Assembly: GCA_031280885.1 (NCBI GenBank)
Contig: JAITGD010000101.1
Span: 1-56,871 of the forward strand
DNA from: Prevotellaceae bacterium
Lineage (GTDB): Bacteria; Bacteroidota; Bacteroidia; Bacteroidales; UBA932
Length of the DNA: 56,871 nt
Direction: 5' to 3'
The notes beneath the pieces were generated by a model, which was given only the letters and a program-made list of their open reading frames with translations, did no database searches and had not been told where the DNA came from. Positions 1 through 12,145 of this stretch are shown here, piece by piece; position 1 is the stretch's first letter; each line of letters opens with the position of its first letter. The translations under genes and the position numbers were made by a program.

Positions 1-121
1 CCCCATTTATATTTACAGGCTCAGCCACAGCCGAATATGCCGTTTCACCAGCGCATACGAGGCATCGCTTTCCCTGCTCGGGAAGGGTTGAAATCATCGA
101 AATTGGCAAATATATCATCAT
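1..121 (-). CDS. Partial N-terminus of an unidentified protein (runs off left edge)
   Basis: The minus strand is open from an ATG at 119-121 to the window edge, giving about 40 residues that begin MMIYLPISMISTLPEQ and include a CLVC pair. A Bacteroidetes-type -7 element (TACATTTG, complement of 146-153) lies about 25 bp upstream in the right orientation, which is the main reason to believe the start. I do not recognise the family from this fragment. It is divergent from gmk. It could also be chance open sequence, because 40 codons are few. Confidence 0.35.
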   Translation of the reverse strand, partial: MMIYLPISMISTLPEQGKRCLVCAGETAYSAVAEPVNING

Positions 122-145
122 CAATCTAATTTTATTTTGACGGTG

Positions 146-153
146 CAAATGTA
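146..153 (-). promoter_or_regulatory. Bacteroidetes -7 element for the left-edge gene
   Basis: The minus strand reads TACATTTG, matching TAnnTTTG, about 25 bp before the ATG at 121. No -33 TTTG box is clear at the best spacing. Confidence 0.4.
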
Positions 154-208
154 GTAAACTTTTTTCTAATCGGATGTGGATTTGGTTTCGTCTTCAAAAT
201 TTTTCATG

Positions 209-216
209 TAATTTTG
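209..216 (+). promoter_or_regulatory. Bacteroidetes -7 element for gmk
   Basis: TAATTTTG fits the TAnnTTTG consensus and lies 33 bp before the gmk ATG at 250. It would drive the gmk, outer-membrane protein and cupin run. No ribosome-binding site is visible before the ATG, only A/T-rich leader. Confidence 0.45.
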
Positions 217-249
217 TGGCGAAATAATGCTTATTAATAAATTTAAAAT

Positions 250-849
250 ATGATTGAAATTATTGTTATTGCAGCGCCTTCGGGGTCAGGAAAAACAACC
301 ATCATCGAGCATTTGCTGAAAAATAATGCAAATCTTGAATTTTCTATCTCGGCCACAAGCCGTAAGCCTCGAAAAAATGAACAAAATGGAGTAGATTACT
401 ATTTCATATCAGCAGAAGAATTTCGTAATAAAATCTCTAACAACGAGTTCCTGGAATGGGAAGAAGTTTACGAAGGCAACTATTACGGTTCGCCTCAATC
501 GGAAGTTGATCGTATAACAAAGCTCGGAAAAACTGCAATGTTCGATGTAGATGTAGTTGGAGCTTTGAACATTAAGAAAAAATACCCCAACGCTTTCCTC
601 ATTTTTGTAGTGCCACCTTCGCTGGAAGTCCTAAAAGAAAGGCTCGAAAAAAGACACACCGATTCGGACGAAGAAATTAGTAAACGTCTGCAAAAGGCTA
701 AAGAAGAACTATCGCGCGCTAAAGAATTCGATTATATCCTGCTGAATGACGAACTCGAAGAAGCCATCGAAGAAATAGACTCTGTGGTATCGGAATATCT
801 GAAAAACAAACTCGTACCAGGCACTTTCAGAATAGTTGAGCAGAAATAG
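250..849 (+). CDS. gmk: Guanylate kinase
   Basis: Phosphorylates GMP (and dGMP) to GDP with ATP in the cytosol, in guanine nucleotide supply. The 199-residue length is usual for bacterial Gmk. The P-loop is APSGSGKTT at residues 9-17, and the GMP-binding region SATSRKPRKNEQNGVDYYF follows at about residues 34-52, with WEEVYEGNYYGSP at about 70-82. The lid with several Arg (KRHTDSDEEISKRL) is at about 134-147. It starts at the first ATG after a -7 promoter element. The next gene begins 3 bp after the stop, so co-transcription is likely. The nadD gene that often follows gmk in Bacteroidales is not here. Confidence 0.97.
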   Translation: MIEIIVIAAPSGSGKTTIIEHLLKNNANLEFSISATSRKPRKNEQNGVDYYFISAEEFRNKISNNEFLEWEEVYEGNYYGSPQSEVDRITKLGKTAMFDVDVVGALNIKKKYPNAFLIFVVPPSLEVLKERLEKRHTDSDEEISKRLQKAKEELSRAKEFDYILLNDELEEAIEEIDSVVSEYLKNKLVPGTFRIVEQK

Positions 850-852
850 ACG

Positions 853-3726
853 ATGAGGTCTGCAAAATTGATAACAGCACTGTCGTCAAAAATAAAAATA
901 TCGGCGGCGCTTCTTCTGATTACCAACGCTATATATGCACAGTTCGTCGATTATGGATCCGACCCTGCACGTCTTAAATGGCGTGAAATCAACACAGAAC
1001 ACTATCGCGTAATATATCCCTCAGAAAACAGCAATCAGGCACACAGATACGCAATTCTGCTGGAAACTATCTATCCACATGAACGTAAAACTATGAAAAC
1101 CAAACGTTCATCAAGGATTCCTGTGATAATACATCCGTATAACATACTCTCTAACGGCATGGTTTCATGGGCGCCAAAACGAATGGAACTCCTTCCGGCA
1201 CCAAGTGCCGACAAATCTTTTCGATTCCCAGAACAGACTCTGATAGCTCATGAATCGCGACATGTGGCGCAATTAGAGCGACTTAACCAAGGATTATTCC
1301 GTCCGTTTTACTTTGTTTTTGGAGAAGGAGCTATGGGAATGTCTGCAATCTTCGCACCCCAGTGGTTGCTTGAAGGAGAGGCTGTTGTAGCCGAAACAGC
1401 GCTTTCATCTTCCGGACGTGGACGTCATGCAGATTTCCTCATGCCATACCGTGCGCAGGCATCCGAAGAAAAACAATTCAGCTTCGATAAATGGCTAATG
1501 GGTTCATACAGAGACTATACCTACGATTTTTACGCGCTTGGTTATATGATGTCTGCATACGCCCGCACGAAGTACGGAGCTGAGGTATGGGACAATACGC
1601 TGAATGACCTCAGCTGGTGGAAAGGCGGATTACCTCCATTTGCAGGAGCCTTGCGTCGAAATACAGGTCTAAAAACCAAAAAGTTATTCCAAAAAGCTTT
1701 CGATTCGCTGGCAATACCTCCTGAAATCGAAAAAAACTATACAAGTGTCTCTCCAAAAAATAAACTCTATACTTCGTATCTATCACCAATACAGACGTCA
1801 AAAGGAATTGTCGCCATAAAAAACAGCCTCGACAAGCTAAGCGAACTCGTAATAATCGAAGCCAATGGACGCGAAAAACATCTGACCTTTATTGGAAACA
1901 TTAACAGTAAAATATCCGTAGAAGGCAATTACATTTACTGGTCGGAATATATACCCGGAATACGATGGAGGCACGAAAACTATTCAGTAATAAAACGATA
2001 CGATTTATCAACAAAAAAAATCGTTAAACTCACCTCCGGTAGCAGATATATGTTTCCCGCTCCGAACAAAAACGGAGACAGAATCGCTGTATTTGAACCA
2101 CTTCCCGATGGAAAAAATACAATCACTGTGCTGGACGCCGTCGGAAATCGCATATACAGCAAACAGATACTACATAATCGCTTTGCAAAAGATATTATTA
2201 TGCTCGATAACAATGATATAATCGCAGCACTTGCCGGCGATGGCACAAGTCTTATGCAAATGAACTCCGAAGGCGAATGGCATGGATTACTGCGTCCTCA
2301 AGCTACTGATATTGGGAGCTTAAGAATGAACAAGGATGGAGAATTACTGTTTGAATCGGGATATAGCGGCGTCAGCAATCTATATTCTTTTGATACCATA
2401 AGTCTCTCTGTTAAAAGGCTTACTGATGCGCGTTTCGGAGCTTTTACACCTTCGATGACCGAAGCTGGAGAACTGCTTTTTTCGGATTATTCATCCAAAG
2501 GATATGAAATAGCGCGAATTACACCGGAAAAAATCATCCAAACTGATGAAAAATTCGATAATGCACACCAATTTATCACTGCCGAGTCGCTCGCAGCGCA
2601 GGAATCTTTTAACATAGACACATTCGCCTGTCCTTCAGTATCTCCCTACACCGACAAAGCCTATCGACGCGGACTGAATTTATTTAATATTCACACCTGG
2701 ATACCTTTCTATGTTGATGTAGATTACGTTGCTGGGGTCAATAATTTTTCCATGAAAGACATACATCCCGGAATAATGCTCAATTCGCAGAACAGCCTCA
2801 ATACAATGATGGGACAACTTGCTTATTATCACGACCGTAATACAGAAGAAAATCATGCAATAATTTCGATGAATTACAAGGGACTTTTTCCCGTATTTCA
2901 ACTCCGCGCCGACCTTGGCGGTAAACAAAGATTTATGTATTCAAGTGGTTCACAAGCTCCAACTAAGATAAATACTCGTGCCGAAATCAACATATCATCT
3001 TACGTGCCGCTGAATTTTACAAAAAATCATTTTTTACACGGATTACAGCCATTTGTAGGCTACTATTTTACAAATGATTTACTTATATATCCCACTTCAA
3101 TGGGAAAATCATCAAAAAATTTTCAATACCTGAACGCTGGAATTTATTATTACAGATATCGAAAACTCGCTCTGCGAGACATATTTCCGCGCTACGGATG
3201 GCAAACTCGAATACGATACCTCGGACATCCAAATATAGATATGGGACAACTTTTTTTGGGCGAGTTCACTGTATTTTTTCCAGGAATAATACATAATCAC
3301 GGACTTCGACTATCGGCTTCGCATCAGTATCAAGATATTAAACACGGACAGTTTTTTATTCCAAGAAGAATAATCGACCCCGCACGAGGCTGTGCGTATT
3401 ATCTATATAATGATGAAACAAGTACATTTACAGCTGATTACTCTTTCGCGCTTGCATATCCCGATGCAGCGCTTGGCTCACTGATATACATCCCGCGAAT
3501 ACGCGCAAACTTATTTGGTGATTTAACTCGAAGCCATTCAGCTTTTACTTCTGCTGATAGTCAGCAGTTTTATCGATGGGAAAAACTTTATTCATACGGA
3601 ATAGAAATCTATTTTGACATGTTTTTATTTCGACTGCGCTATGCTCCTATTGCATTTAAATTGAGTGCAATGAATGTAAATGGCAAACTAAAAGGAAATT
3701 TTTCCTTCGGGCTTACTATAAATTAA
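853..3726 (+). CDS. Outer-membrane protein with HExxH domain, TolB-like propeller and predicted C-terminal barrel
   Basis: A 957-residue exported protein. The first 30 residues form a signal peptide ending near IYAQ. Residues about 40-250 contain HESRH at 133-137 and, 37 residues later, EGE at 174-176, an arrangement like gluzincin metallopeptidases (HExxH plus a downstream Glu ligand). Residues about 290-590 have repeated short blades with D/N-G turns, like TolB/WD40-type propellers. From about residue 600 alternating aromatic and polar strands and the end FGLTIN suggest an outer-membrane beta-barrel. It begins 3 bp after gmk and ends 10 bp before the cupin gene. Exported location is well supported; peptidase activity is inference, because other propeller proteins carry inactive relics of such domains. 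Confidence 0.65.
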   Translation: MRSAKLITALSSKIKISAALLLITNAIYAQFVDYGSDPARLKWREINTEHYRVIYPSENSNQAHRYAILLETIYPHERKTMKTKRSSRIPVIIHPYNILSNGMVSWAPKRMELLPAPSADKSFRFPEQTLIAHESRHVAQLERLNQGLFRPFYFVFGEGAMGMSAIFAPQWLLEGEAVVAETALSSSGRGRHADFLMPYRAQASEEKQFSFDKWLMGSYRDYTYDFYALGYMMSAYARTKYGAEVWDNTLNDLSWWKGGLPPFAGALRRNTGLKTKKLFQKAFDSLAIPPEIEKNYTSVSPKNKLYTSYLSPIQTSKGIVAIKNSLDKLSELVIIEANGREKHLTFIGNINSKISVEGNYIYWSEYIPGIRWRHENYSVIKRYDLSTKKIVKLTSGSRYMFPAPNKNGDRIAVFEPLPDGKNTITVLDAVGNRIYSKQILHNRFAKDIIMLDNNDIIAALAGDGTSLMQMNSEGEWHGLLRPQATDIGSLRMNKDGELLFESGYSGVSNLYSFDTISLSVKRLTDARFGAFTPSMTEAGELLFSDYSSKGYEIARITPEKIIQTDEKFDNAHQFITAESLAAQESFNIDTFACPSVSPYTDKAYRRGLNLFNIHTWIPFYVDVDYVAGVNNFSMKDIHPGIMLNSQNSLNTMMGQLAYYHDRNTEENHAIISMNYKGLFPVFQLRADLGGKQRFMYSSGSQAPTKINTRAEINISSYVPLNFTKNHFLHGLQPFVGYYFTNDLLIYPTSMGKSSKNFQYLNAGIYYYRYRKLALRDIFPRYGWQTRIRYLGHPNIDMGQLFLGEFTVFFPGIIHNHGLRLSASHQYQDIKHGQFFIPRRIIDPARGCAYYLYNDETSTFTADYSFALAYPDAALGSLIYIPRIRANLFGDLTRSHSAFTSADSQQFYRWEKLYSYGIEIYFDMFLFRLRYAPIAFKLSAMNVNGKLKGNFSFGLTIN

Positions 3727-3736
3727 ACTTATTAAA

Positions 3737-4207
3737 ATGATACAAGAAATAAAACTTATTGATAGAGCGCTGCTTGACAAAACAAGCGCCGAAGCAAAAG
3801 TTAATGAACGGCTGCGTAAAAATTTCAATCTTCATAACGATTATTCCGACCCGGTGAATCGCCTTTTAAATGCTATGGAACCTGGTACTTACATACGTCC
3901 ACATCGCCACGCCGATCCACCAAAGAATGAAACATTTATTGTGCTGCGTGGCGCTTTGGATATTCTTATTTTTGATGACCTTGGTTCAATAATTTTACGT
4001 CAAACACTTTCTCCCGAATCAGGTAATTACGGTATGGATATTCCGGCAGGCATTTGGCACGGAATGATTGTTCTGCTGCATGATACAGTAGTTTATGAAA
4101 CTAAAACTGGACCTTATTTTCCGCTTACAGATAAAGATTTTGCAAGCTGGTCGCCCGATCCGAGCGATACGACAGAAGTTCAAAAATATCTGAATCAATT
4201 CATGTAA
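3737..4207 (+). CDS. WbuC-family cupin-fold metalloprotein
   Basis: A 156-residue soluble protein matching the WbuC cupin family in length and layout. The first cupin motif carries PHRHADPPKNETFIVLRG (about residues 55-72; His56, His58 and Glu65 are probable metal ligands), and the second carries PAGIWHG at about residues 107-113. WbuC-like proteins are often found near O-antigen genes and have no firmly established reaction; here the neighbours are gmk and an outer-membrane protein. It is probably the last gene of the gmk run. Its 3' end overlaps the convergent ATPase gene by 13 bp. Confidence 0.85.
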   Translation: MIQEIKLIDRALLDKTSAEAKVNERLRKNFNLHNDYSDPVNRLLNAMEPGTYIRPHRHADPPKNETFIVLRGALDILIFDDLGSIILRQTLSPESGNYGMDIPAGIWHGMIVLLHDTVVYETKTGPYFPLTDKDFASWSPDPSDTTEVQKYLNQFM

Positions 4208-5322
4208 ATCGATTTAAACCATAGCTCGAAAACAGGATCAAGAAATAAAGGTTTATGCTTGGCAAACTCGAGTATTTCCTTTTTTACCAAAGCGCTGCGC
4301 ACTCTTGCAACGTTTGCTGAAGAGTTAAAATCGTAAAGAGCAATATTTTCAGAAGAACAGAAACGATCTACACCATCGGAAATAGCCTTTAAATAATTGA
4401 TTTGAAAGTTGCTTAAATCGTCAATTATTTTTAAAAAATCATATTTACAGAAATCCATCAATTCATCTCTCGATACCTCAGAAGTTTGATCGGTAACAAA
4501 TCCTTTGGTATTGCACCAAGTTATGTGTGAAAGTAGTTGTACGTAATAAGGATAGCCATTCAATAAGGTGCAAAGTTTCTCTGACTGATCTTTCTTTATT
4601 ACCCTGCCGCTTTTTAAAAAACTTTTCGTTATAAAATCTGCAAAGAGGCTACAGTCCACAGCTTGAAAGGTAAAAATATCGCCAAACTGATAAAAAGCTT
4701 CTTTTTTCGATTCAAATAATTCGCGCATAGCGTTCTTTTTCCCGCCGCTAACGATATAAGAAATTTTTTCGTGTTCCTTTAAGTATTTCGACAGACGCTT
4801 TTTAACCTCAACACTATCCTCGAATTTTTCAATATTTTGAAATTCTTCTATACAGACACATATTTTCGTTCCATGTTTTTCTGCATATTTAGGAAAGAAT
4901 TCTATACATTCCTCACTATTACTTCTAAGTTTATCAGGGTCGAACACCACTTTAACTTCATTTATGCGATTATTAATTTCGACACGCGGATCTGATTTTT
5001 CAAAAAAGTTTTTTACATTTATCGACCAGTCGTCCACAGTTTCACAGACGCATCTTAGAGCCTCAGTAGCAAGTTTTTCGTAAAATCCAACCGAACTTCT
5101 GATATTAAAAAGGTTTATATAACAAAACTTTAAATTAAATGCCTGCTTTTGAGCCTGAAGCAGAGCTTGCCGCATTAAAGAAGTTTTCCCGTATCGTGGA
5201 GGCGCAATTAACACAGTATTATATCCGTTCAATATATTCAGAGAAATCCAATCCAATTCTTCTCGGCGACCAACAAATTGGTCGCCAATAACTTCTTTTG
5301 TAAAAATAAAAGGGGAGTCCAT
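4195..5322 (-). CDS. ATPase of the archaeal-type (ATPase_2 / AAA_35-like) family
   Basis: A 375-residue protein that opens with FVGRREELDWI, the entry motif of the ATPase_2 class of P-loop (STAND-related) ATPases. The P-loop is APPRYGKTSLM at about residues 40-50. The Walker B region is ICVCIEEFQN at about 153-162, where Glu158 takes the usual Asp place (commonly IDEFQ). A YIVSGGKKN stretch follows in the sensor-1 position, and a winged-helix-like tail is likely at about 290-375. No membrane segment is seen. It starts 10 bp after the OmpA-like lipoprotein gene, so the two are probably one unit. Function is unknown; members occur as house-keeping or defence-related ATPases and sequence alone does not decide. 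Confidence 0.75.
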   Translation of the reverse strand: MDSPFIFTKEVIGDQFVGRREELDWISLNILNGYNTVLIAPPRYGKTSLMRQALLQAQKQAFNLKFCYINLFNIRSSVGFYEKLATEALRCVCETVDDWSINVKNFFEKSDPRVEINNRINEVKVVFDPDKLRSNSEECIEFFPKYAEKHGTKICVCIEEFQNIEKFEDSVEVKKRLSKYLKEHEKISYIVSGGKKNAMRELFESKKEAFYQFGDIFTFQAVDCSLFADFITKSFLKSGRVIKKDQSEKLCTLLNGYPYYVQLLSHITWCNTKGFVTDQTSEVSRDELMDFCKYDFLKIIDDLSNFQINYLKAISDGVDRFCSSENIALYDFNSSANVARVRSALVKKEILEFAKHKPLFLDPVFELWFKSIYMN

Positions 5323-5332
5323 CGATAATATT

Positions 5333-6223
5333 CTATTGAATCATTTCAAGTAATTCATCTAACTTTGGAGTCAAAATAATTTCAGTGCGTCTATTTTTCT
5401 GACGTCCTTCTTTTGTAGTATTTTCAGCGATAGGAATATACTCGCCTCGTCCAGCGGCGGTAACTCGCGACGGCTCTACTTTACCACCCTTCAAAAGAGT
5501 TCTTGCTACGGTTGTTGCACGTTTCACACTTAAATCCCAATTATCCGAAAGACTGCCCGAACCTGCATAGCGTACATTATCGGTGTGTCCTTCCACCATA
5601 ATATTTATCTCGGTGTTTTGTTCCAAGACTTTCCTTATCTCGGCAAGCGCCTCTTCTCCTGGTCTTTCGATTTCGTAACTGCCCGATTTGAAAAGCAACT
5701 TTTCATCGACAGAAACATATACTTTTCCATTTTTCTGATGCACTGTTAAACCTTTTCCCTCGAAGCCAAGCAATGCGTCTGCTACTTTGCTTTTCAATGC
5801 TTTAACAGCCTGCTCATTCTTGGCCAGAGCATCCTGTAATTCGAGAAGTTTTTTGTTTCGTTCACGCAGTTCATCCTCCTTTTTTTGAAGCGAATCCTCA
5901 TTCTGCTGCAATTTTTTCAATAAATCGGCAATTTCTTTTTGATTAGAGTTTTGAAGCTTATCCTGTAACTCATTCAAATCTTTATTTCTACGTATCAAAG
6001 CCTCTTTCTCCGAAGTCAAAGCCTCTATATCTTCCTTTAGATCGGCTATTTCACCCTCTAAAGATTTAATTTTTGAGGCTTGTTCGTTAGATAAAACGCC
6101 GAGATTTTCATAACGATTTCTAAGACCGTAATAATCCGTCTCTAAACTTTTATATTTCTTTGATGTTACGCACGACGAAAATAAAATCATCGAACAAAGA
6201 GATACTAATACTATATTTCTCAT
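5333..6223 (-). CDS. OmpA-family lipoprotein with coiled-coil stalk
   Basis: A 296-residue envelope protein likely to tether the outer membrane to peptidoglycan. The N-terminus has a lipoprotein signal ending FSSC (Cys18). Residues about 25-150 are rich in heptads of E, K, L and Q (for example LQNSNQKEIADLLKKLQ), a long coiled coil. Residues about 165-290 are an OmpA/MotB C-terminal domain with VEGHTDN, LSVKRATTVARTLL and GRGEYIPIAENTT, the peptidoglycan-binding signature. It lacks a beta-barrel. It precedes the ATPase by 10 bp and follows the CBS-domain protein by 43 bp on the same strand. Confidence 0.9.
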   Translation of the reverse strand: MRNIVLVSLCSMILFSSCVTSKKYKSLETDYYGLRNRYENLGVLSNEQASKIKSLEGEIADLKEDIEALTSEKEALIRRNKDLNELQDKLQNSNQKEIADLLKKLQQNEDSLQKKEDELRERNKKLLELQDALAKNEQAVKALKSKVADALLGFEGKGLTVHQKNGKVYVSVDEKLLFKSGSYEIERPGEEALAEIRKVLEQNTEINIMVEGHTDNVRYAGSGSLSDNWDLSVKRATTVARTLLKGGKVEPSRVTAAGRGEYIPIAENTTKEGRQKNRRTEIILTPKLDELLEMIQ

Positions 6224-6266
6224 TTTACAAATTGTTTTTAATTATAAATTTTTTTTAATTTTTATC

Positions 6267-7334
6267 TTATATATCTACATTCAATTTTACTGTTTCGATT
6301 CTTGCCGACGATAAACTTAGTATTTTGATTCTGTAATTATCGAAAACAAGTTCTTGATTTGCTTCAGGGATACTCTCATATTTGTTTATTATGTATCCAG
6401 CCAATGTTTCATACTCATCAGATTCAGGAATTTTCAGTTTATACTTTTCATTGAGATATTCAACCTCTAATCGTCCTGAAAAAATAAACTCATGCGGCGA
6501 CAGTTGCTTTTCCGTTAAATCGTAATAATCGTGCTCGTCCTCTATATCTCCAAATATTTTTTCCATTAAATCTTCGAGAGTTACAAGTCCGGAAGTACCT
6601 CCAAATTCATCAACCACAACCGATAATGACTTTTTATTTTTCATAAAATAAGTCAGTTGCTTTTGAGCTGAAACAGTTTCCGGAAAAAAATCCACAGAGC
6701 GAAGCATTGAAGATATGGTAGTTTTTCCTGATAATAAATCCTTATAACCGGCATAACCTTTTATATCATCAATATCAGTTCCATATACCAGCACACGTGA
6801 ATAGTTAGTTTCTATAAAAAGTTTTTGAAGTTGCTTTATATCGGCATTTTCTGCTATTGAAACTATTTCATTGCGTGGAATCATACATTCTCGAAGTTTC
6901 ACATCCGAAAAATATATTGCATTTTTAAAAATCCGTATATCTTTTTCGTGTTCTGCTTCAACTATATCAGTCATCATTTCCGATAATTCATTTTGACCAA
7001 ATACTCCTTCTTTTTTAAAGATTTTTAAAAACAAATCAGGATTTGCTTTTATAATCATAGAAGGCAAAAATTCTGCAAAAAGACTTACTGATACAGTAGC
7101 TAAAAGTATTCCCGTCAGTATGATTACAACTTCTGGGAAATTAAAAGATTCAGAAAGTATTTCATTGAAAGCAAAAACGAAATTTACACAAAATACAATC
7201 GTTGATATGCAGTACAAAAGATGATATGCTGAACTTTTTCCGGCTTTCGACGAGCCAAAAGTGCGAGATGATTTTTCGGAAATAGAAAAAAAACACGCCG
7301 AAATCAAAGCTATAAGCATCAAAATGATATACAT
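6267..7334 (-). CDS. CNNM/CorC-type CBS-domain protein with a short DUF21 domain (GldE/hemolysin-C-like)
   Basis: A 355-residue inner-membrane protein. Three hydrophobic segments lie at about residues 1-18, 40-60 and 68-92, followed by LFAEFLPSMIIKANP (the usual GEhhPK region). A CBS pair runs about 150-270 (MIPRNEIVSI, SRVLVYGTD, VVDEFGGTSGLVTLEDLMEK), and a CorC_HlyC domain is at about 275-355. Members act in Mg2+/Co2+ transport or, as GldE, in gliding/T9SS assembly. The family is usually about 410-440 residues; here the DUF21 part is near 95 residues instead of about 180, so the last membrane helix and linker seem to be missing. No closer start is evident upstream. Confidence 0.8.
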   Translation of the reverse strand: MYIILMLIALISACFFSISEKSSRTFGSSKAGKSSAYHLLYCISTIVFCVNFVFAFNEILSESFNFPEVVIILTGILLATVSVSLFAEFLPSMIIKANPDLFLKIFKKEGVFGQNELSEMMTDIVEAEHEKDIRIFKNAIYFSDVKLRECMIPRNEIVSIAENADIKQLQKLFIETNYSRVLVYGTDIDDIKGYAGYKDLLSGKTTISSMLRSVDFFPETVSAQKQLTYFMKNKKSLSVVVDEFGGTSGLVTLEDLMEKIFGDIEDEHDYYDLTEKQLSPHEFIFSGRLEVEYLNEKYKLKIPESDEYETLAGYIINKYESIPEANQELVFDNYRIKILSLSSARIETVKLNVDI

Positions 7335-7396
7335 GCCTACAATTGTTTTTTAATTTACTTATTATTATCAAATAAGTTTCTATGTATTTTGCTTAT

Positions 7397-8125
7397 TTAT
7401 TCTGATTTTTCGTCGGAGCTATTTTCCTGCTTCGATTTATATGGGCGAATTTTGTTGTATCGGTCAATTAGCGCGTTTATATCAGTTATAAAGGCAATAT
7501 AATTCTCCTCGCCTTCGATAAGTATAAAGGCATCAATCTTAGCAATTATCTTGCGGTAAAGAGGATCAACTTCACGTCGGATACCTATCATTCTGTCTTG
7601 AGGTTTCGCGGCTTTTTCGGCAGTACGAAGAGCAAGTAATTCTGCTAAAATTTCGCTTGAACTTCTAATGTCCTCTACCCATTCGTCTAATCCGGTTATA
7701 ACGGCAATTCTGTCGCTATATTCTCCGGTTAGCTCCTTTAAAAGACTATTAACAGAGGCAAGTTCTTCGTCATAATTTTTACGAGTAATGTTTTTGTAAG
7801 TCTTCATCAAATTTGTAAGACTTACAGCTGCCTCCGACACTGCTTGGCTTCGATGTTTAATTGCACCGCGAATAGTTTCAACAAAGCCTGTTATAAATTT
7901 ATCCAAGTTACGGTCGGCCTCGCGAATCTTTTCCGAATAATCGCTCTTGCGAACAAAGTCAAGAACCTGCTTCTCTATTAGAAATTTGCTGTTAAACAAC
8001 TCTAAGAGATTACCAATCTTTTCTATAATTGCTGGAAATTTGACAAGCAATGCTACGAAAAAAGCTAAATATTGACAATGTGCTTCGTTTCGTAAGTTTT
8101 CTAAATGAATCCTAGTAATTTTCAT
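7397..8125 (-). CDS. DUF6261 family protein
   Basis: A 242-residue, mostly alpha-helical, soluble protein without a signal peptide. The opening MKITRIHLENLRNEAH and the overall helical layout match DUF6261, a family of unknown function seen in Bacteroidota. Charged helices dominate (for example residues about 50-150), and the C-terminus is a hydrophilic tail ending SSDEKSE. It starts 55 bp downstream of the end of a small 14-residue-repeat ORF on the same strand and ends 62 bp before the CBS-domain protein. No role can be assigned. Confidence 0.75.
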   Translation of the reverse strand: MKITRIHLENLRNEAHCQYLAFFVALLVKFPAIIEKIGNLLELFNSKFLIEKQVLDFVRKSDYSEKIREADRNLDKFITGFVETIRGAIKHRSQAVSEAAVSLTNLMKTYKNITRKNYDEELASVNSLLKELTGEYSDRIAVITGLDEWVEDIRSSSEILAELLALRTAEKAAKPQDRMIGIRREVDPLYRKIIAKIDAFILIEGEENYIAFITDINALIDRYNKIRPYKSKQENSSDEKSE

Positions 8126-8180
8126 ATCTAAACAGTTTTAAAATTAATATTTAATAAAAAATTATTTCATGCCTTATCGC

Positions 8181-8444
8181 TTAATTACAGTTTACGAATC
8201 TTAAATTTTGTTCAATTGCTACTTGAGCTGATATTTTATTCTGTAAATTATATTCAAGTTGCACTGCAACAGACCTCAAATTTTTCACTACTCGTTCAAT
8301 TATCGCTTGAATAAGAGTATAGATTTTTAAACTTTGCTCAACTATCCTTTTGATAAAGTTTACGTCCGTTAAAATACATTCAAGTGTTGCTTGAATGAAG
8401 TTTACAAATCGTATATTCAGATTCTGTATTTTTGATGATTTCAT
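8181..8444 (-). CDS. Small 14-residue-repeat protein (candidate), upstream of DUF6261
   Basis: The minus strand is open from an ATG at 8444 (start of MKSSKIQNLNI) to TAA at 8181, 87 residues; the frame stays open further up to 8555, so the start is uncertain. After about 13 residues the protein is five exact 14-residue units (42 bp each, 8196-8405) plus the start of a sixth. Each unit has a hydrophobic-Glu pair at positions 8-9 (LE, VE, IE, LE, IE), and hydrophobic residues mostly fall at positions 1, 4, 8 and 11 or 12, so a unit equals two coiled-coil heptads. I know no family for it. A related ORF lies at 20647-21024. It may instead be a DNA-level array that happens to be open. Confidence 0.4.
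   Translation of the reverse strand: MKSSKIQNLNIRFVNFIQATLECILTDVNFIKRIVEQSLKIYTLIQAIIERVVKNLRSVAVQLEYNLQNKISAQVAIEQNLRFVNCN
8196..8405 (-). repeat. 42-bp tandem repeat array, five units, with alternate palindromes
   Basis: Units occupy 8196-8237, 8238-8279, 8280-8321, 8322-8363 and 8364-8405. The TTCAA-like motif recurs at 8211, 8253, 8295, 8337 and 8379, exactly 42 bp apart. At 8211, 8295 and 8379 it is palindromic (TTCAA-7nt-TTGAA or one base off), whereas 8253 and 8337 are not, giving an 84-bp super-period. The 15 bases after the last unit repeat the unit start (GTAAACT on the minus strand). Confidence 0.9.
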
Positions 8445-12067
<3,623 letters not shown>

Positions 12068-12108
12068 GGTAATACACAAGAAGCACAAACATCGTTTGTG
12101 TATTTTGT

Positions 12109-12139
12109 AAAAGGCTCGATAATTTATCGAGCCTTTTTT
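12109..12139. terminator. Bidirectional intrinsic terminator between GH2 and the Ter operon
   Basis: A hairpin with stem GGCTCGATA/TATCGAGCC (12113-12133) is followed by T6 on the plus strand and preceded by A4, which gives U4 on the minus strand. It can end the GH2 transcript and the convergent Ter operon. Confidence 0.9.
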
Positions 12140-12145
12140 ATGTTT

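Noticed and set aside
8196-8405. CRISPR array
   Set aside because: Units are contiguous with no unique spacers between direct repeats, and no cas genes are in the window.
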